Shown one piece after another: positions 26,720 to 34,673 of a stretch of 54,761 nt of DNA. Source of the stretch: Rheinheimera sp. (GTDB lineage Bacteria > Pseudomonadota > Gammaproteobacteria > Enterobacterales > Alteromonadaceae); NCBI RefSeq assembly GCF_030824435.1, contig NZ_JAVBXS010000015.1, forward strand, positions 1-54,761, in the 5' to 3' direction. The notes under the pieces were generated by a model that searched no databases, was not told the origin of the DNA, and saw only the letters and a list, made by a program, of their open reading frames with translations. Numbering within the stretch: the first letter of the stretch is position 1; the number at the start of each line of letters is the position of its first letter. A program made the position numbers and the translations under genes.

Positions 26720-27352
26720 ATGGCTACAACTATTACAGGCAAGTTAAACAAAGCTGCAACTCAGTTCCAGGCGGGTGAATCCACCGGTTTTGGCTTGCGT
26801 CTGGGAGTGAAGTACTACGACCGTGAAACCAAGATGGAACAGTGGTGTAACTACGAAGCTGTGGTGTTTGCCAAAGCGCCGGCGCAAATTCAGTTTTATC
26901 AGCAAGCGCTGGTGGAAGGTGCCATTATTGAAATCAGCGGCGACAAACAGCGTATCCGCCAGTTCCAGGGTGCCAATGGTTTAAACCTGTCGATTGAAAT
27001 TCTGGATGCCAAACTGGGTTTTGTGTCCGGTGGCATGGCGCAGGGTCGTCCACAACAGGCAGCTCAACCGGCTTATAACCAGGCACCAGCACAACCTGCT
27101 TACAACCAGGCACCAGCTCAGCCAGCTTATAATCAGGCACCAGCACCACAAGCCTATAACCAGGCACCAGCTCAGCCAGCTTACAATCAGGCTCCGGCGC
27201 AACCTGCTTACAACCAGGCGCCAGCACAGCCAGCTTATAACCAGGCACCGGCGCAACAAGCCTACAACCAGCCACAACAAGGTGGTTTTGGTCAGCAGAA
27301 CCGCGCACCAATGGAACCAAGCATCGATTTTGATGACGATATTCCGTTCTGA
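26720..27352 (+). CDS. ssb: Atypical single-stranded DNA-binding protein
   Basis: A 210-residue protein. Residues 1-105 form an OB-fold-like domain with WCNYEAVVFAKAPAQIQFYQQ, but the N-terminus MATTITGKLNKAATQFQAGE lacks the usual NKVILVGNLGxDPE opening of bacterial SSB. Residues about 116-185 are a tandem nonapeptide linker, and the tail PSIDFDDDIPF is the canonical SSB C-terminal tip that recruits repair and replication proteins. The tip and the location support an SSB role; the OB domain is divergent, so a paralogue of a main SSB elsewhere is possible. The translated frame follows a good AGAAGG Shine-Dalgarno. A strong terminator follows, and beyond it the mobile island begins. Confidence 0.8.
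   Translation: MATTITGKLNKAATQFQAGESTGFGLRLGVKYYDRETKMEQWCNYEAVVFAKAPAQIQFYQQALVEGAIIEISGDKQRIRQFQGANGLNLSIEILDAKLGFVSGGMAQGRPQQAAQPAYNQAPAQPAYNQAPAQPAYNQAPAPQAYNQAPAQPAYNQAPAQPAYNQAPAQPAYNQAPAQQAYNQPQQGGFGQQNRAPMEPSIDFDDDIPF
27065..27274 (+). repeat. 27-bp tandem repeat encoding QPAYNQAPA units in ssb
   Basis: Seven full units and a partial eighth of a 27-base repeat coding QPAYNQAPA or PQAYNQAPA. Third-position differences between units show that the amino-acid repeat is kept while DNA identity drifts. It forms the flexible linker of the SSB-like protein; copy number could change by slippage. Confidence 0.9.
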
Positions 27353-27393
27353 CTTAAACCTTTATAATAATATAACGTAAACGTATAATATTT

Positions 27394-27436
27394 AACGCAG
27401 GTAATGAGTGAATTCAAACACTTACCTGCGTTTTTT
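27394..27436 (+). terminator. Rho-independent terminator of ssb
   Basis: A stem AACGCAGGTAA / TTACCTGCGTT (27394-27404 with about 27422-27432), a 17-base loop and six T's. It lies 42 bases after the ssb stop and is the last clearly chromosomal landmark before the island. Confidence 0.85.
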
Positions 27437-27744
27437 ACTTTAAAAAAGTGTAATCAAACAAATAATTAACATCTGCCGATTCTACACCTTTTATTTTATA
27501 ACGTAAAAATTTGATTGCTTTGGCGGGGATTTTTTCGTCAAAAAGTCATGCATTATTATAAAAGTTTTATTTACTTTCCCCCCCCTTCAATGTCGCCCCT
27601 CATGACGTGCTTGTTTGGCCTGCTTTTCGGATTTTCCAATAAATACTTGTAACATAATAAAAGTATGTTCATGTTTTAATTTAGTTTTTTGACTTTTCAA
27701 AAGACAGTGCTACAGTCCTGGCAAGCACATCAGGAGGTATCAAG
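27437..27744. other. Island left junction region (no gene)
   Basis: 308 bases without a gene. It is AT-rich, with runs such as a C8 tract (27581-27588), a small dyad TTTTGA-CTTT-TCAAAA (27687-27702), and a strong AGGAGGT Shine-Dalgarno at 27731-27737 for the integrase. The chromosome/island junction must lie here or in the adjacent ssb terminator; I could not find the matching right-end repeat because the island runs off the window. Confidence 0.5.
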
Positions 27745-28947
27745 ATGACGTATGCTTTAGGTCAGATAGTATTGGTCAATGGAGAGCGGCAAGTCCTCAT
27801 CGATGATGAGCATGATCTTCCTCCGATCCTACCCAATCATTACTTCGCACAGATAATCAATCAGGCCTTTAGCACAAAGCAGCGTCGGGCCAGGACCGTC
27901 ATACTGATTTTGAATTGGGCACGGGAATTAAAAATTGATTTGTTTGACCGGATCCGGTCGGGCGAAGGCTTCACATATGCTGAGCAGAATTCACTGGTGT
28001 TCAAACTCCGCTTACGGGCGGAACCTGATGAATACGATCCGTATGTCGGTGCTGATACTTATAAGGACCGATGCCGGGAGCTCCGGACTTTTTTTCGCTT
28101 TCTTGCGCGAACATACGGTGACACCCGTCTTGAGGCGGAACCCTATCTGATACGAGTGCTTTCCTGGATTGAAGATTTGTTCGATTTTTTAGCAGCTCAT
28201 TACGTGGTGATTCCTCCTGCCAAACGTGAAGGATTCTCACATACTGAACGACAAGCCATGCTAGAATTGGTCCACCCATTGAATGAAAAAAATCCGTTCC
28301 AGTTGCGGGTTCGTGAACGAAACTGGTTAATCATCAATCTGCTCTTCGAAACAGGGATCCGAGTCGGCGAATTGCTGTCCCTCCGTTGTGACGCTGTTGT
28401 GACAGAGATGGACGTGAGTTACGGCATGTTGCACTTTCTGGTGGTCAATCAAAACGTATACCTCAATGAAGATCCCCGCAGCATACCGCCAGATGCCAAG
28501 ACGACCTCAAGAAAGTTGCCTATTTCAGAAAAGCTGGCGATGAGGATTGATCACTATATCAAAACGGGCCGACGATATCGGGGGCGTAATGCGCAGCGGG
28601 CTGCGGCCTTTCTGTTTCTCAATTCTGATAATCGACCTGCACCGCTGAGTATCGGTGGGTTTTATAAAATTTTGTCTCGTATTGAATCCGTCGGAAATGC
28701 GGACAAGCCGGTGTTTTCGGATATTCAGGCGCACCGTTTCCGTTATACAACGATAGAGGATTTAATGCGGCTCTTGGACGTCAAGCAAGACAACGAAGAA
28801 GAGTGCAAGAAGATCCTGCGTTATATGGGGGGCTGGTCATCAACCAGTGATCAGTATGAACATTACGCAGCGAAACAAATCATATTTTCAGCACACTTGG
28901 CCTTGCTAAAACTTCACGATGAGCTTATTGTTAAATTCGACCGGTGA
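27745..28947 (+). CDS. Tyrosine recombinase / integrase
   Basis: A 400-residue site-specific recombinase. An N-terminal core-binding region (residues about 40-170) precedes a catalytic domain with the first Arg in FETGIRVGELLSLRCD (about 203-218), the HRFRYTT box (His and second Arg, about 331-337), GGWSSTSDQYEHYA (third box and nucleophile Tyr, about 364-377). It is the first gene of the island and has a near-consensus AGGAGGT ribosome site. It probably works with the two larger recombinase-like proteins encoded downstream, as in the multi-recombinase elements of the Tn554/GMT kind. A 440-base gap separates it from them. Confidence 0.88.
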   Translation: MTYALGQIVLVNGERQVLIDDEHDLPPILPNHYFAQIINQAFSTKQRRARTVILILNWARELKIDLFDRIRSGEGFTYAEQNSLVFKLRLRAEPDEYDPYVGADTYKDRCRELRTFFRFLARTYGDTRLEAEPYLIRVLSWIEDLFDFLAAHYVVIPPAKREGFSHTERQAMLELVHPLNEKNPFQLRVRERNWLIINLLFETGIRVGELLSLRCDAVVTEMDVSYGMLHFLVVNQNVYLNEDPRSIPPDAKTTSRKLPISEKLAMRIDHYIKTGRRYRGRNAQRAAAFLFLNSDNRPAPLSIGGFYKILSRIESVGNADKPVFSDIQAHRFRYTTIEDLMRLLDVKQDNEEECKKILRYMGGWSSTSDQYEHYAAKQIIFSAHLALLKLHDELIVKFDR

Positions 28948-29388
28948 GTTCCCTCACTTGCTGGTGTTACTGGAGCTACCAAAAAATCCTCCAGAAACCA
29001 TTTGTCGCTATCAGGCAAATGCAAAAAGGGCGGTGTATTTCACAATACACTCACTGTAACGGACAGAAGGTAAAAAATTCTCAAAGGGCTGACCGACAAA
29101 GCGGTAACCTTGAAAGCGCCTAATCAGTACAACAGTGTGATTAGGGTAAGGCATCAACCATTTTAAATTGGGTACGTTAGTTAATTACATCTTGGCAGAC
29201 GCGCGAACCTTAAAGGTTCACGAGGGTCGCTAAACCGGAGTTTGGTCTGGTGAAGCGAAAAATAGCCGATGAGCCTTTGGTTCGTCTGGCGATTCCTAGG
29301 CTACCTGGTCGTTAGAGCAGTCACAAACATGCTCAATGACTGGATGATGTTCTATTGAATGTCATGAGTAGTCTATTTGCCGAGAGAA
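28948..29388. other. Structured 440-base spacer between integrase and gmtY
   Basis: No coding frame is supported. The stretch holds several inverted repeats: GTGTATT / AATACAC (29033-29050), CCTAATCA / TGATTAGG (29119-29145), AACCTT / AAGGTT (29207-29219). The density of stems suggests an attachment/recombination region, an RNA or a regulated leader of gmtY. No known RNA family was recognised. Confidence 0.5.
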
Positions 29389-31116
29389 ATGACTATGATG
29401 CAGTTTGATCGTTTTGCTCGCTCTTCTGAGCGTGAAGCCCGCAGTCTGCCGTTCATTGAACGCCGTCCTTACACTCCATTTAACATCCCTGTTGTTCAAG
29501 CAAGACTCCGGTCGGTTGATACATCTCGCGACGTTTGGAGAATCGGGGAAACAGCGTCTGAAGTGCTCAATTTTGAGCGACTCACGACCAAAGTTAATCC
29601 TCCAAAAAATCTGCAACGTGACTTTTTTGATGTCGATGTTGAGGACGAACACGAGGTAAGTGCTCAAACGGCAACTCCACTACCGGATGAGTTGCTCAAC
29701 AACCTGAAGTATTTTCTTGCACGCCAGTTACCTGGCAAGTCCCCGCTTACGGTGGGCAGTATGTTCTCTGCTATTGTTCATTTCCTCTCTCAATGCGATT
29801 GGGAAGATGTGGGGGAAGCGTCTCTCACCGATGTATTGAGTGAGCAGCTTATTGATTACATTTATGTCAATCGCTCTCAATCAAATGAATATGCGCTCAA
29901 CGCACTGCGGTACTGGTATCGGCGCAGCTACCGGATGGGTCTCTCGACATTTGAATACCAGACAGCCCAAGCGCTGGGTGTATTCAAATTCCGGGGAAAC
30001 CTGAAAGGCGCCGATGTCCTCAGCTATTTCCCCCATCGAAGTCCGCTGACTGCACAAGAGTTGGATGCGTTGCACCAGGTCTTGAGGGAGGCTCAAATCG
30101 ATGTCTCCCATGACAGTTACCGAGGGCTTCTGAGCGCATGGCTATTGATCAGTCTCGGACTTCGGAGCAAGCAATTAGTGCTGCTCATGAACTCGGACTT
30201 TTTAATTAATGTCGACCAGCACAGCGGCGAGAAGACCTACGTTCTGAACGTTCCTTCAGTGAAGAAACGACATGAATTACCTCGGTCGCGGTTCAAATCC
30301 CGGCAACTGCCCACGTTTCTTGGTGAAATGCTGGAAAAATACATGCATCACAAGGAATCAGAAATGGCGCAGCTTTCTGCGATGTTTGCGGACATTGGTG
30401 GAGACATCCCGCCATTCGCTAAGCAGCCAATTTTTGCAATTTCGCGTTGGAAAATAAAAAAGCGGTACGAGGAACGTCGCGTGCATCTGCCTTACCTCCA
30501 AAACCTTCCATCAGATTCTGTCTTAAACATGTTGCAGAAGATGTTTGGTGTGATTAACACGGTTCGAGTCCGGGACGGCAAAATGCCTTTTGATCTCAAA
30601 ATAACGCCGCGGCGGTTACGTAAAACATTCGCAACCCGCGCAGCAGCGACCGGCGTCCCTATTATCGAGTTAGCGGAACTGTTGGACCATGAGGATCTCC
30701 AGCATGTCATGGTGTATTACCAGCTGGGATTGTCCTTTGCTCAGAAGCTTGACCGAGTGTTTCAGGAGCAATTCAAAGACATTTTGTCTTACTTCAAAGG
30801 TCAGATCAACCTCACGACGTTGATCAGCCAAACGGTACCCAATACTGTTTTTGGGCCTGACAAATTGCGTCGTTTGGTTGGTATTGGCATGTGTGCTAAA
30901 GGGGCGCCATGTGATTTGACTCCACCTAACGCCTGCTATGTGTGTCCGAAGTTCGAAGCCTGTAATGACCCAACGCGCCATCGTGAGGTGCTGGACAGTA
31001 TGAAAGCAGATGTCAAAGTCTGCTTTGGCGAAGATGCGCCTCCAGAGCTACTCAATGCCCCACACATCAAAGCATGCGAAGAATTAGTCAACACATTGGA
31101 GGCGTGCCATGAGTAA
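29389..31116 (+). CDS. gmtY: Gamma-Mobile-Trio recombinase GmtY (putative)
   Basis: About 575 residues; ATG codons at 29389, 29395 and 29398 are all possible, and GAGAGA just upstream suits 29395. The N-terminal half is helical. The C-terminal half has a tyrosine-recombinase-like core: first Arg in SLGLRSKQLVLL, PRRLRKTFATRAAA (the usual HxxR box with Arg where His is expected), then ELLDHEDLQHVMVYYQ with candidate nucleophile Tyr. A Cys-rich tail (CAKGAPCDLTPPNACYVCP...C) looks like a zinc-binding site. Known GMT islands combine such a recombinase with GmtZ and GmtX; the assignment rests on order, sizes and features, not on a search. It overlaps the next gene by eight bases. Confidence 0.65.
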   Translation: MTMMQFDRFARSSEREARSLPFIERRPYTPFNIPVVQARLRSVDTSRDVWRIGETASEVLNFERLTTKVNPPKNLQRDFFDVDVEDEHEVSAQTATPLPDELLNNLKYFLARQLPGKSPLTVGSMFSAIVHFLSQCDWEDVGEASLTDVLSEQLIDYIYVNRSQSNEYALNALRYWYRRSYRMGLSTFEYQTAQALGVFKFRGNLKGADVLSYFPHRSPLTAQELDALHQVLREAQIDVSHDSYRGLLSAWLLISLGLRSKQLVLLMNSDFLINVDQHSGEKTYVLNVPSVKKRHELPRSRFKSRQLPTFLGEMLEKYMHHKESEMAQLSAMFADIGGDIPPFAKQPIFAISRWKIKKRYEERRVHLPYLQNLPSDSVLNMLQKMFGVINTVRVRDGKMPFDLKITPRRLRKTFATRAAATGVPIIELAELLDHEDLQHVMVYYQLGLSFAQKLDRVFQEQFKDILSYFKGQINLTTLISQTVPNTVFGPDKLRRLVGIGMCAKGAPCDLTPPNACYVCPKFEACNDPTRHREVLDSMKADVKVCFGEDAPPELLNAPHIKACEELVNTLEACHE

Positions 31117-33271
31117 GTCAAATGCACTGTTAAAACTTGACGTCATTCCCGCAGAGTTGAAGCAACTTTGGGCGCACGATGACTCTAAGGTGGAACACTA
31201 TGAGAAATTTGTGTTCTATTGCCAGAAACAAATTCGCCACGTTTTTCCATCGGTCGACTGGTCGACGAATGTGTGGGAGATCTCTGAATACGAGTCAACA
31301 CAATCGGCTCGGCGAGTCTCACACGATAGCAATGTTCTTTTCACCCGTTTTAACGGCTTGGGGAAACAGAAGAAAATAGCTGCGGAGGCGCAGGAGCCTT
31401 TTACGCAGCCGTTTCGAGATCTCGTGAAAGGGATCATCGTGTTAAACCATCTTGGTCGCGCAATAACACATGATGCGCACATGGTATGGATCCGTGCATT
31501 CCGATATCTGTATCACGTGTTTACAGAGCATCAGCTTCAGGCGATCCACCAGATCAATGGGCTTCACTTTGATCTCGCGATGAAAATGGCTATGGATCGG
31601 AATGAAGCCGAGTCCACACTATATCGGACCGGTGAGCATCTGAGCGCTATTGCCGACAAACTGAACCTGTTTGGTCTTTGCATGGTGTTTGAATGGCACA
31701 ATCCAATCCCCAGGCCCGATAAAACTGGTGGGACAGAGCAACGTCATGTCCGCCAAAAGACGTCGCTTCAAGAAGCCGAGCAGCTCCCTAAATCCGCCTA
31801 CCTGACTCATTTAGCAGCGCTGTGGAAACATTACGACGAACTGCAACCATCGGACAAAATACATGTCTGTATGGGGATCGTTTCACTGTGCACCGGTCTT
31901 CGGATGGACGAATTCTGCGGTTTACATGTGGGATGTATCCCGAGTAAAGAGGAATACGAATCGGCACCTCTTGAACTTACCTTTGACGGTCGGGTCGGGA
32001 AAATGTTGCGCATGAGCGTATTGGCTCGAAAGCGGTTTGTATGGGATTCAAAAATTATCCCCAATAGTCTTACCGACACCGTGTTTCTCGCGGTTGATCG
32101 TTTGAAGGCTCTGAGTACTGAAGCCCGGTATTATGCATTAATGCTACTCAATGAGTCGTACTGGCCTGCGTTGGATGGATTTGACGAAGATGAGATTGTT
32201 CTCGCCACAGATCTCGCCGCACATTTCAAATTAGAGAAAACGTCTAATTTGATCACACAGCTCGGGCGCCTTGGCATTACCCGACACATCAGCTCGGCCC
32301 CCAAACGCACAACCTTCTGTATTCGGGATATTCATCAGGGAGTATCCCGTGCGTATCGAGAGGAGTTGAAATCGGTCGCTGATGGCTTTGGTCCACAGGC
32401 GAGGATGATTAATTATTGGGACCTCTTGACGCTGCAGTTCAAGTTTGAGCACAGCAGAGGCTCAATCAAAATGTTCCCCATTCCGGTGTCAGGTACGCAG
32501 ATCCAGGACGCTTTCCGGGGGCGTAACTATATCAGCCGGCTGTCAAAAGAAGAAAAGCGGATCGAGACGTTATTTGAACGCTATCAATTTGATGGGTTGG
32601 TCCTCGAACCAGGCGGTATTCGAACACATCAATTCAGGCACCTGCTAAATACCGTCTTACAGCAATCAGCCCAGTTTGATCAGGAAGATATCGCCAAATT
32701 TTTTCTGCGTGCAGGCGTTCGCGATAACGAATGGTATGACCACTCATCATCAGAGCATCTCGCTGTTCAGGGGGCGAGGAAGCTGCATGAATTCCAGGCG
32801 AAATTTGCACCGAAATTTGAATCGAAAAATAACGAGCTGGATGCCAGTCAGGTCGTTGGGTTGATCAGTCGGTTTCCGTTGCTTGGGCCTGAGGAATTGA
32901 TGGCGGAGCTCGAATCCAGAGGCTCAAGCCATGTAATGCGTATTGGCCGCTGCAGGCATGACTACACGCAAGAGCCTTGCGGCAAACACTATGCCTGCCT
33001 CAACAAATGCAAACATTACCGTAGGCAAAAAGGCAATCCGCTAGAAATTGCACGACTCCATGAGATGAAGGCTGAAGCAGAGTTGCAAGTTGCGGCAGCG
33101 CAGTTTGATACGGACGACGGTCTGACGAACGCCCATGTGTGGTTAGCACACCATCAGCGACTCCTTGCGGGATGCGATGCAGCATTGTCGATTGAACAGG
33201 ATGACCGGTACGAAGTAGGGCAAATCGTGGCGATTTTCCCCAATGGCCGCGATAGCTGTGAAGCCTTTTAA
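31109..33271 (+). CDS. gmtZ: Gamma-Mobile-Trio integrase GmtZ (putative)
   Basis: A 720-residue protein translated from ATG 31109, which overlaps gmtY and follows GGAGGCG. Recombinase-like motifs are in the middle and C-terminal half: SLCTGLRMDEFCGLHVG (first Arg), GGIRTHQFRHLLNTVL (HxxR box, about residues 505-520) and NEWYDHSSSEHL (candidate Tyr). The C-terminal part has CRHDYTQEPCGKHYACLNKCKHY, a cluster of Cys and His fit for zinc, like that in the preceding protein. It is longer than ordinary phage integrases (about 400). It probably acts together with GmtY in island movement. The name is inferred from gene order and size. Confidence 0.65.
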   Translation: MSKSNALLKLDVIPAELKQLWAHDDSKVEHYEKFVFYCQKQIRHVFPSVDWSTNVWEISEYESTQSARRVSHDSNVLFTRFNGLGKQKKIAAEAQEPFTQPFRDLVKGIIVLNHLGRAITHDAHMVWIRAFRYLYHVFTEHQLQAIHQINGLHFDLAMKMAMDRNEAESTLYRTGEHLSAIADKLNLFGLCMVFEWHNPIPRPDKTGGTEQRHVRQKTSLQEAEQLPKSAYLTHLAALWKHYDELQPSDKIHVCMGIVSLCTGLRMDEFCGLHVGCIPSKEEYESAPLELTFDGRVGKMLRMSVLARKRFVWDSKIIPNSLTDTVFLAVDRLKALSTEARYYALMLLNESYWPALDGFDEDEIVLATDLAAHFKLEKTSNLITQLGRLGITRHISSAPKRTTFCIRDIHQGVSRAYREELKSVADGFGPQARMINYWDLLTLQFKFEHSRGSIKMFPIPVSGTQIQDAFRGRNYISRLSKEEKRIETLFERYQFDGLVLEPGGIRTHQFRHLLNTVLQQSAQFDQEDIAKFFLRAGVRDNEWYDHSSSEHLAVQGARKLHEFQAKFAPKFESKNNELDASQVVGLISRFPLLGPEELMAELESRGSSHVMRIGRCRHDYTQEPCGKHYACLNKCKHYRRQKGNPLEIARLHEMKAEAELQVAAAQFDTDDGLTNAHVWLAHHQRLLAGCDAALSIEQDDRYEVGQIVAIFPNGRDSCEAF

Positions 33272-33288
33272 ACCAACTTAAGCTGTTG

Positions 33289-33305
33289 CCGGCGCTTTGC
33301 GCCGG
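33289..33305 (+). other. GC-rich hairpin between gmtZ and gmtX
   Basis: CCGGCGC / GCGCCGG with a TTT loop lies between the gmtZ stop and the gmtX Shine-Dalgarno. It has no T run, so it is more likely an attenuator or mRNA-stability element than a terminator. Confidence 0.5.
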
Positions 33306-33320
33306 TATTAAGGAGTATTG

Positions 33321-33767
33321 ATGCCAACCGTGAAATTAACTGATGCTGTGGTCGACAAGCTTGTGCATCTTTGCAACACCTATGCAAGCGGGGTGCTGGG
33401 CGAACGATTCGGCTGGCAGGATTTGGAGCGTGTCTGCGGTCTTCCTTATCAAACCCTGGGTAAGAATCCCCGTATTTTCCAAGCGTATCACGAGGCGAAG
33501 CAGGCGTTACGAAAGCTTCGGGGTGCTCAAGTAGCCATCGATCCTGTCAGCAAAATGAAACCTACCGAGCTGGAAAAAAGGTGTGCTCAATTAGAAGAGC
33601 AGAATGCCGCACTTGAAAAGAAGTTGAGACTGTATGAGCTGAGGTTTGCGACGTTCCTGCATAACATCGCCAAACAGGGGCTACAACCTGATGCTTTTGA
33701 GAAACCCATTCAAGAGAGCCTCAAATATGCAGCAAGGAAGAAGAATAACATAAAATCGATAAAATAA
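33321..33767 (+). CDS. gmtX: Gamma-Mobile-Trio protein GmtX (putative)
   Basis: A 148-residue protein; ATG 33321 follows AGGAG by about six bases, so the preceding in-frame TTG is not the start. An N-terminal helical domain (MPTVKLTDAVVDKLVHLCN) with FGWQDLERVCGLPYQTLGKN, possibly a helix-turn-helix-like element, is followed by a coiled coil (about residues 82-110: ELEKRCAQLEEQNAALEKK). It resembles in layout the small third protein (TnpC) of Tn554-like elements, which helps the recombinases. It closes the recombination module; its biochemical role is not known. Confidence 0.6.
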   Translation: MPTVKLTDAVVDKLVHLCNTYASGVLGERFGWQDLERVCGLPYQTLGKNPRIFQAYHEAKQALRKLRGAQVAIDPVSKMKPTELEKRCAQLEEQNAALEKKLRLYELRFATFLHNIAKQGLQPDAFEKPIQESLKYAARKKNNIKSIK

Positions 33768-33778
33768 TGTCGATTAAA

Positions 33779-33837
33779 ATTGACATATGTCAATCATTGT
33801 CTACGATCTTAGTGAGGTGACCTGCCAAGAGACCTCA
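33779..33837. promoter_or_regulatory. Perfect palindrome and hairpin downstream of gmtX
   Basis: ATTGACATATGTCAAT (33779-33794) is a perfect 16-base palindrome, and TGAGGT / ACCTCA (33813-33837) forms a second inverted repeat. They lie 12-70 bases past gmtX in a 297-base stretch without a gene, upstream of the next cargo gene at 34065. A protein-binding site is likely; a recombinase site or operator cannot be told apart. Confidence 0.45.
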
Positions 33838-34064
33838 GACCCAATAGCATTGAACGCCATGGATGGCCCCACTAGGAGCGCCATTCATGAGACCCAGAGC
33901 CCCCCCACATCAAATCAACCATCTGCATTTGTGACGAAATGCCGGCATCCGCGACCACTTTGAATAGTATGGTTTTCGCAGGAGCCAGGGATACTGTCAC
34001 GTGATGCGGCGTACGTGTTTATCAAGGTATTGCATTTGTAAAAGGCTCTGAGGGGAGCAGCCAA

Positions 34065-34361
34065 ATGACAGAAATCACGACCATGAGCATGTTCATCAAC
34101 ATGCAAGAACGTCAAAAACTCTCGCGGCGTATTCAGAACGTTGTCGAGTCACTGTTAGCTGCACTGAACATTGACCCGTGTGGGCGGCAGCTGATTATGG
34201 CCTGCGGCACAGGTGAAGAGCGCACTAACCGCGAGGCCCTGATTGCCTGGATGAGGAAATCCATTTGTTGTGAACAGCGATTGGATTCGTTTTCAACGGA
34301 GCAGATCGCTCACGAGCTGCGGCATCACTTGGAGCGCTGTATTGGTTCTTGGTGTGATTAA
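34065..34361 (+). CDS. Small hypothetical island protein (98 aa)
   Basis: A 98-residue soluble protein preceded by GGGGAGC. The N-terminal third is Met/Gln-rich, the middle has SLLAALNIDPCGRQLIMACGTG, and there are five Cys in the second half (ACGTG, ICCEQR, ERCIGSWC). It is not recognised. It converges on the HTH gene so closely that the two stop codons overlap, which is compatible with mutual transcription interference. It is the first cargo gene after the recombination module. Confidence 0.55.
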   Translation: MTEITTMSMFINMQERQKLSRRIQNVVESLLAALNIDPCGRQLIMACGTGEERTNREALIAWMRKSICCEQRLDSFSTEQIAHELRHHLERCIGSWCD

Positions 34362-34591
34362 TGGTCCTGCTCGGATGGAACATGCTCCATCAGCTGCTGG
34401 ACTGGAACGTCGAAAAATGTGCACAGCCGGTCGATGACATCTGTCGTCAGGTTACTGCCACGCTCGTGCAACATTTTTGACAGAGTGGCTCTGTGGATCC
34501 CTGTCGCCTCTGCCAGTTGGATGATCGTGAGTGTTGTGTCGTTTTTGAACTCGTAATCGTCCATGCAGCGACGTAGGTAGTAACGGATCAT
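34358..34591 (-). CDS. Small HTH (XRE-like) transcriptional regulator
   Basis: A 77-residue regulator. Start 34591 (MIRYYLRRCMDDYEFKND) is chosen because GGAGAAC lies just upstream; the longer frame reads into the divergent promoter. The helix-turn-helix is LTIIQLAEATGIHRATLSKMLH followed by LTTDVIDRLCTFFDVPVQQLME, the pattern of Cro/C1-type (XRE) and YozG-like regulators. It is divergent from the 34674 gene with about 80 bases between, where it probably represses both. Confidence 0.85.
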   Translation of the reverse strand: MIRYYLRRCMDDYEFKNDTTLTIIQLAEATGIHRATLSKMLHERGSNLTTDVIDRLCTFFDVPVQQLMEHVPSEQDH

Positions 34592-34673
34592 ATTGTTCTC
34601 CTGTGATGAACGGATGATACACAAAACTACAGAGTAGGAAAATCGAACAAAGTACGATGTGGTGGATAGAATC
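34592..34673. promoter_or_regulatory. Divergent promoter/operator between HTH gene and 34674 gene
   Basis: An 82-base divergent region with CTAC-AGA-GTAG (about 34627-34637) and ATCG...CGAT (about 34642-34658) dyads. These are fitting targets for the small XRE-like regulator encoded on one side. Confidence 0.4.

Noticed and set aside
26934-27320. Three alternate frames across the ssb repeat
   Set aside because: They are shadows of the 27-base tandem repeat, repeating in every frame.
27353-33767. Ordinary prophage integration
   Set aside because: No phage structural, replication or lysis genes; four recombination genes in tandem do not fit a phage integrase.
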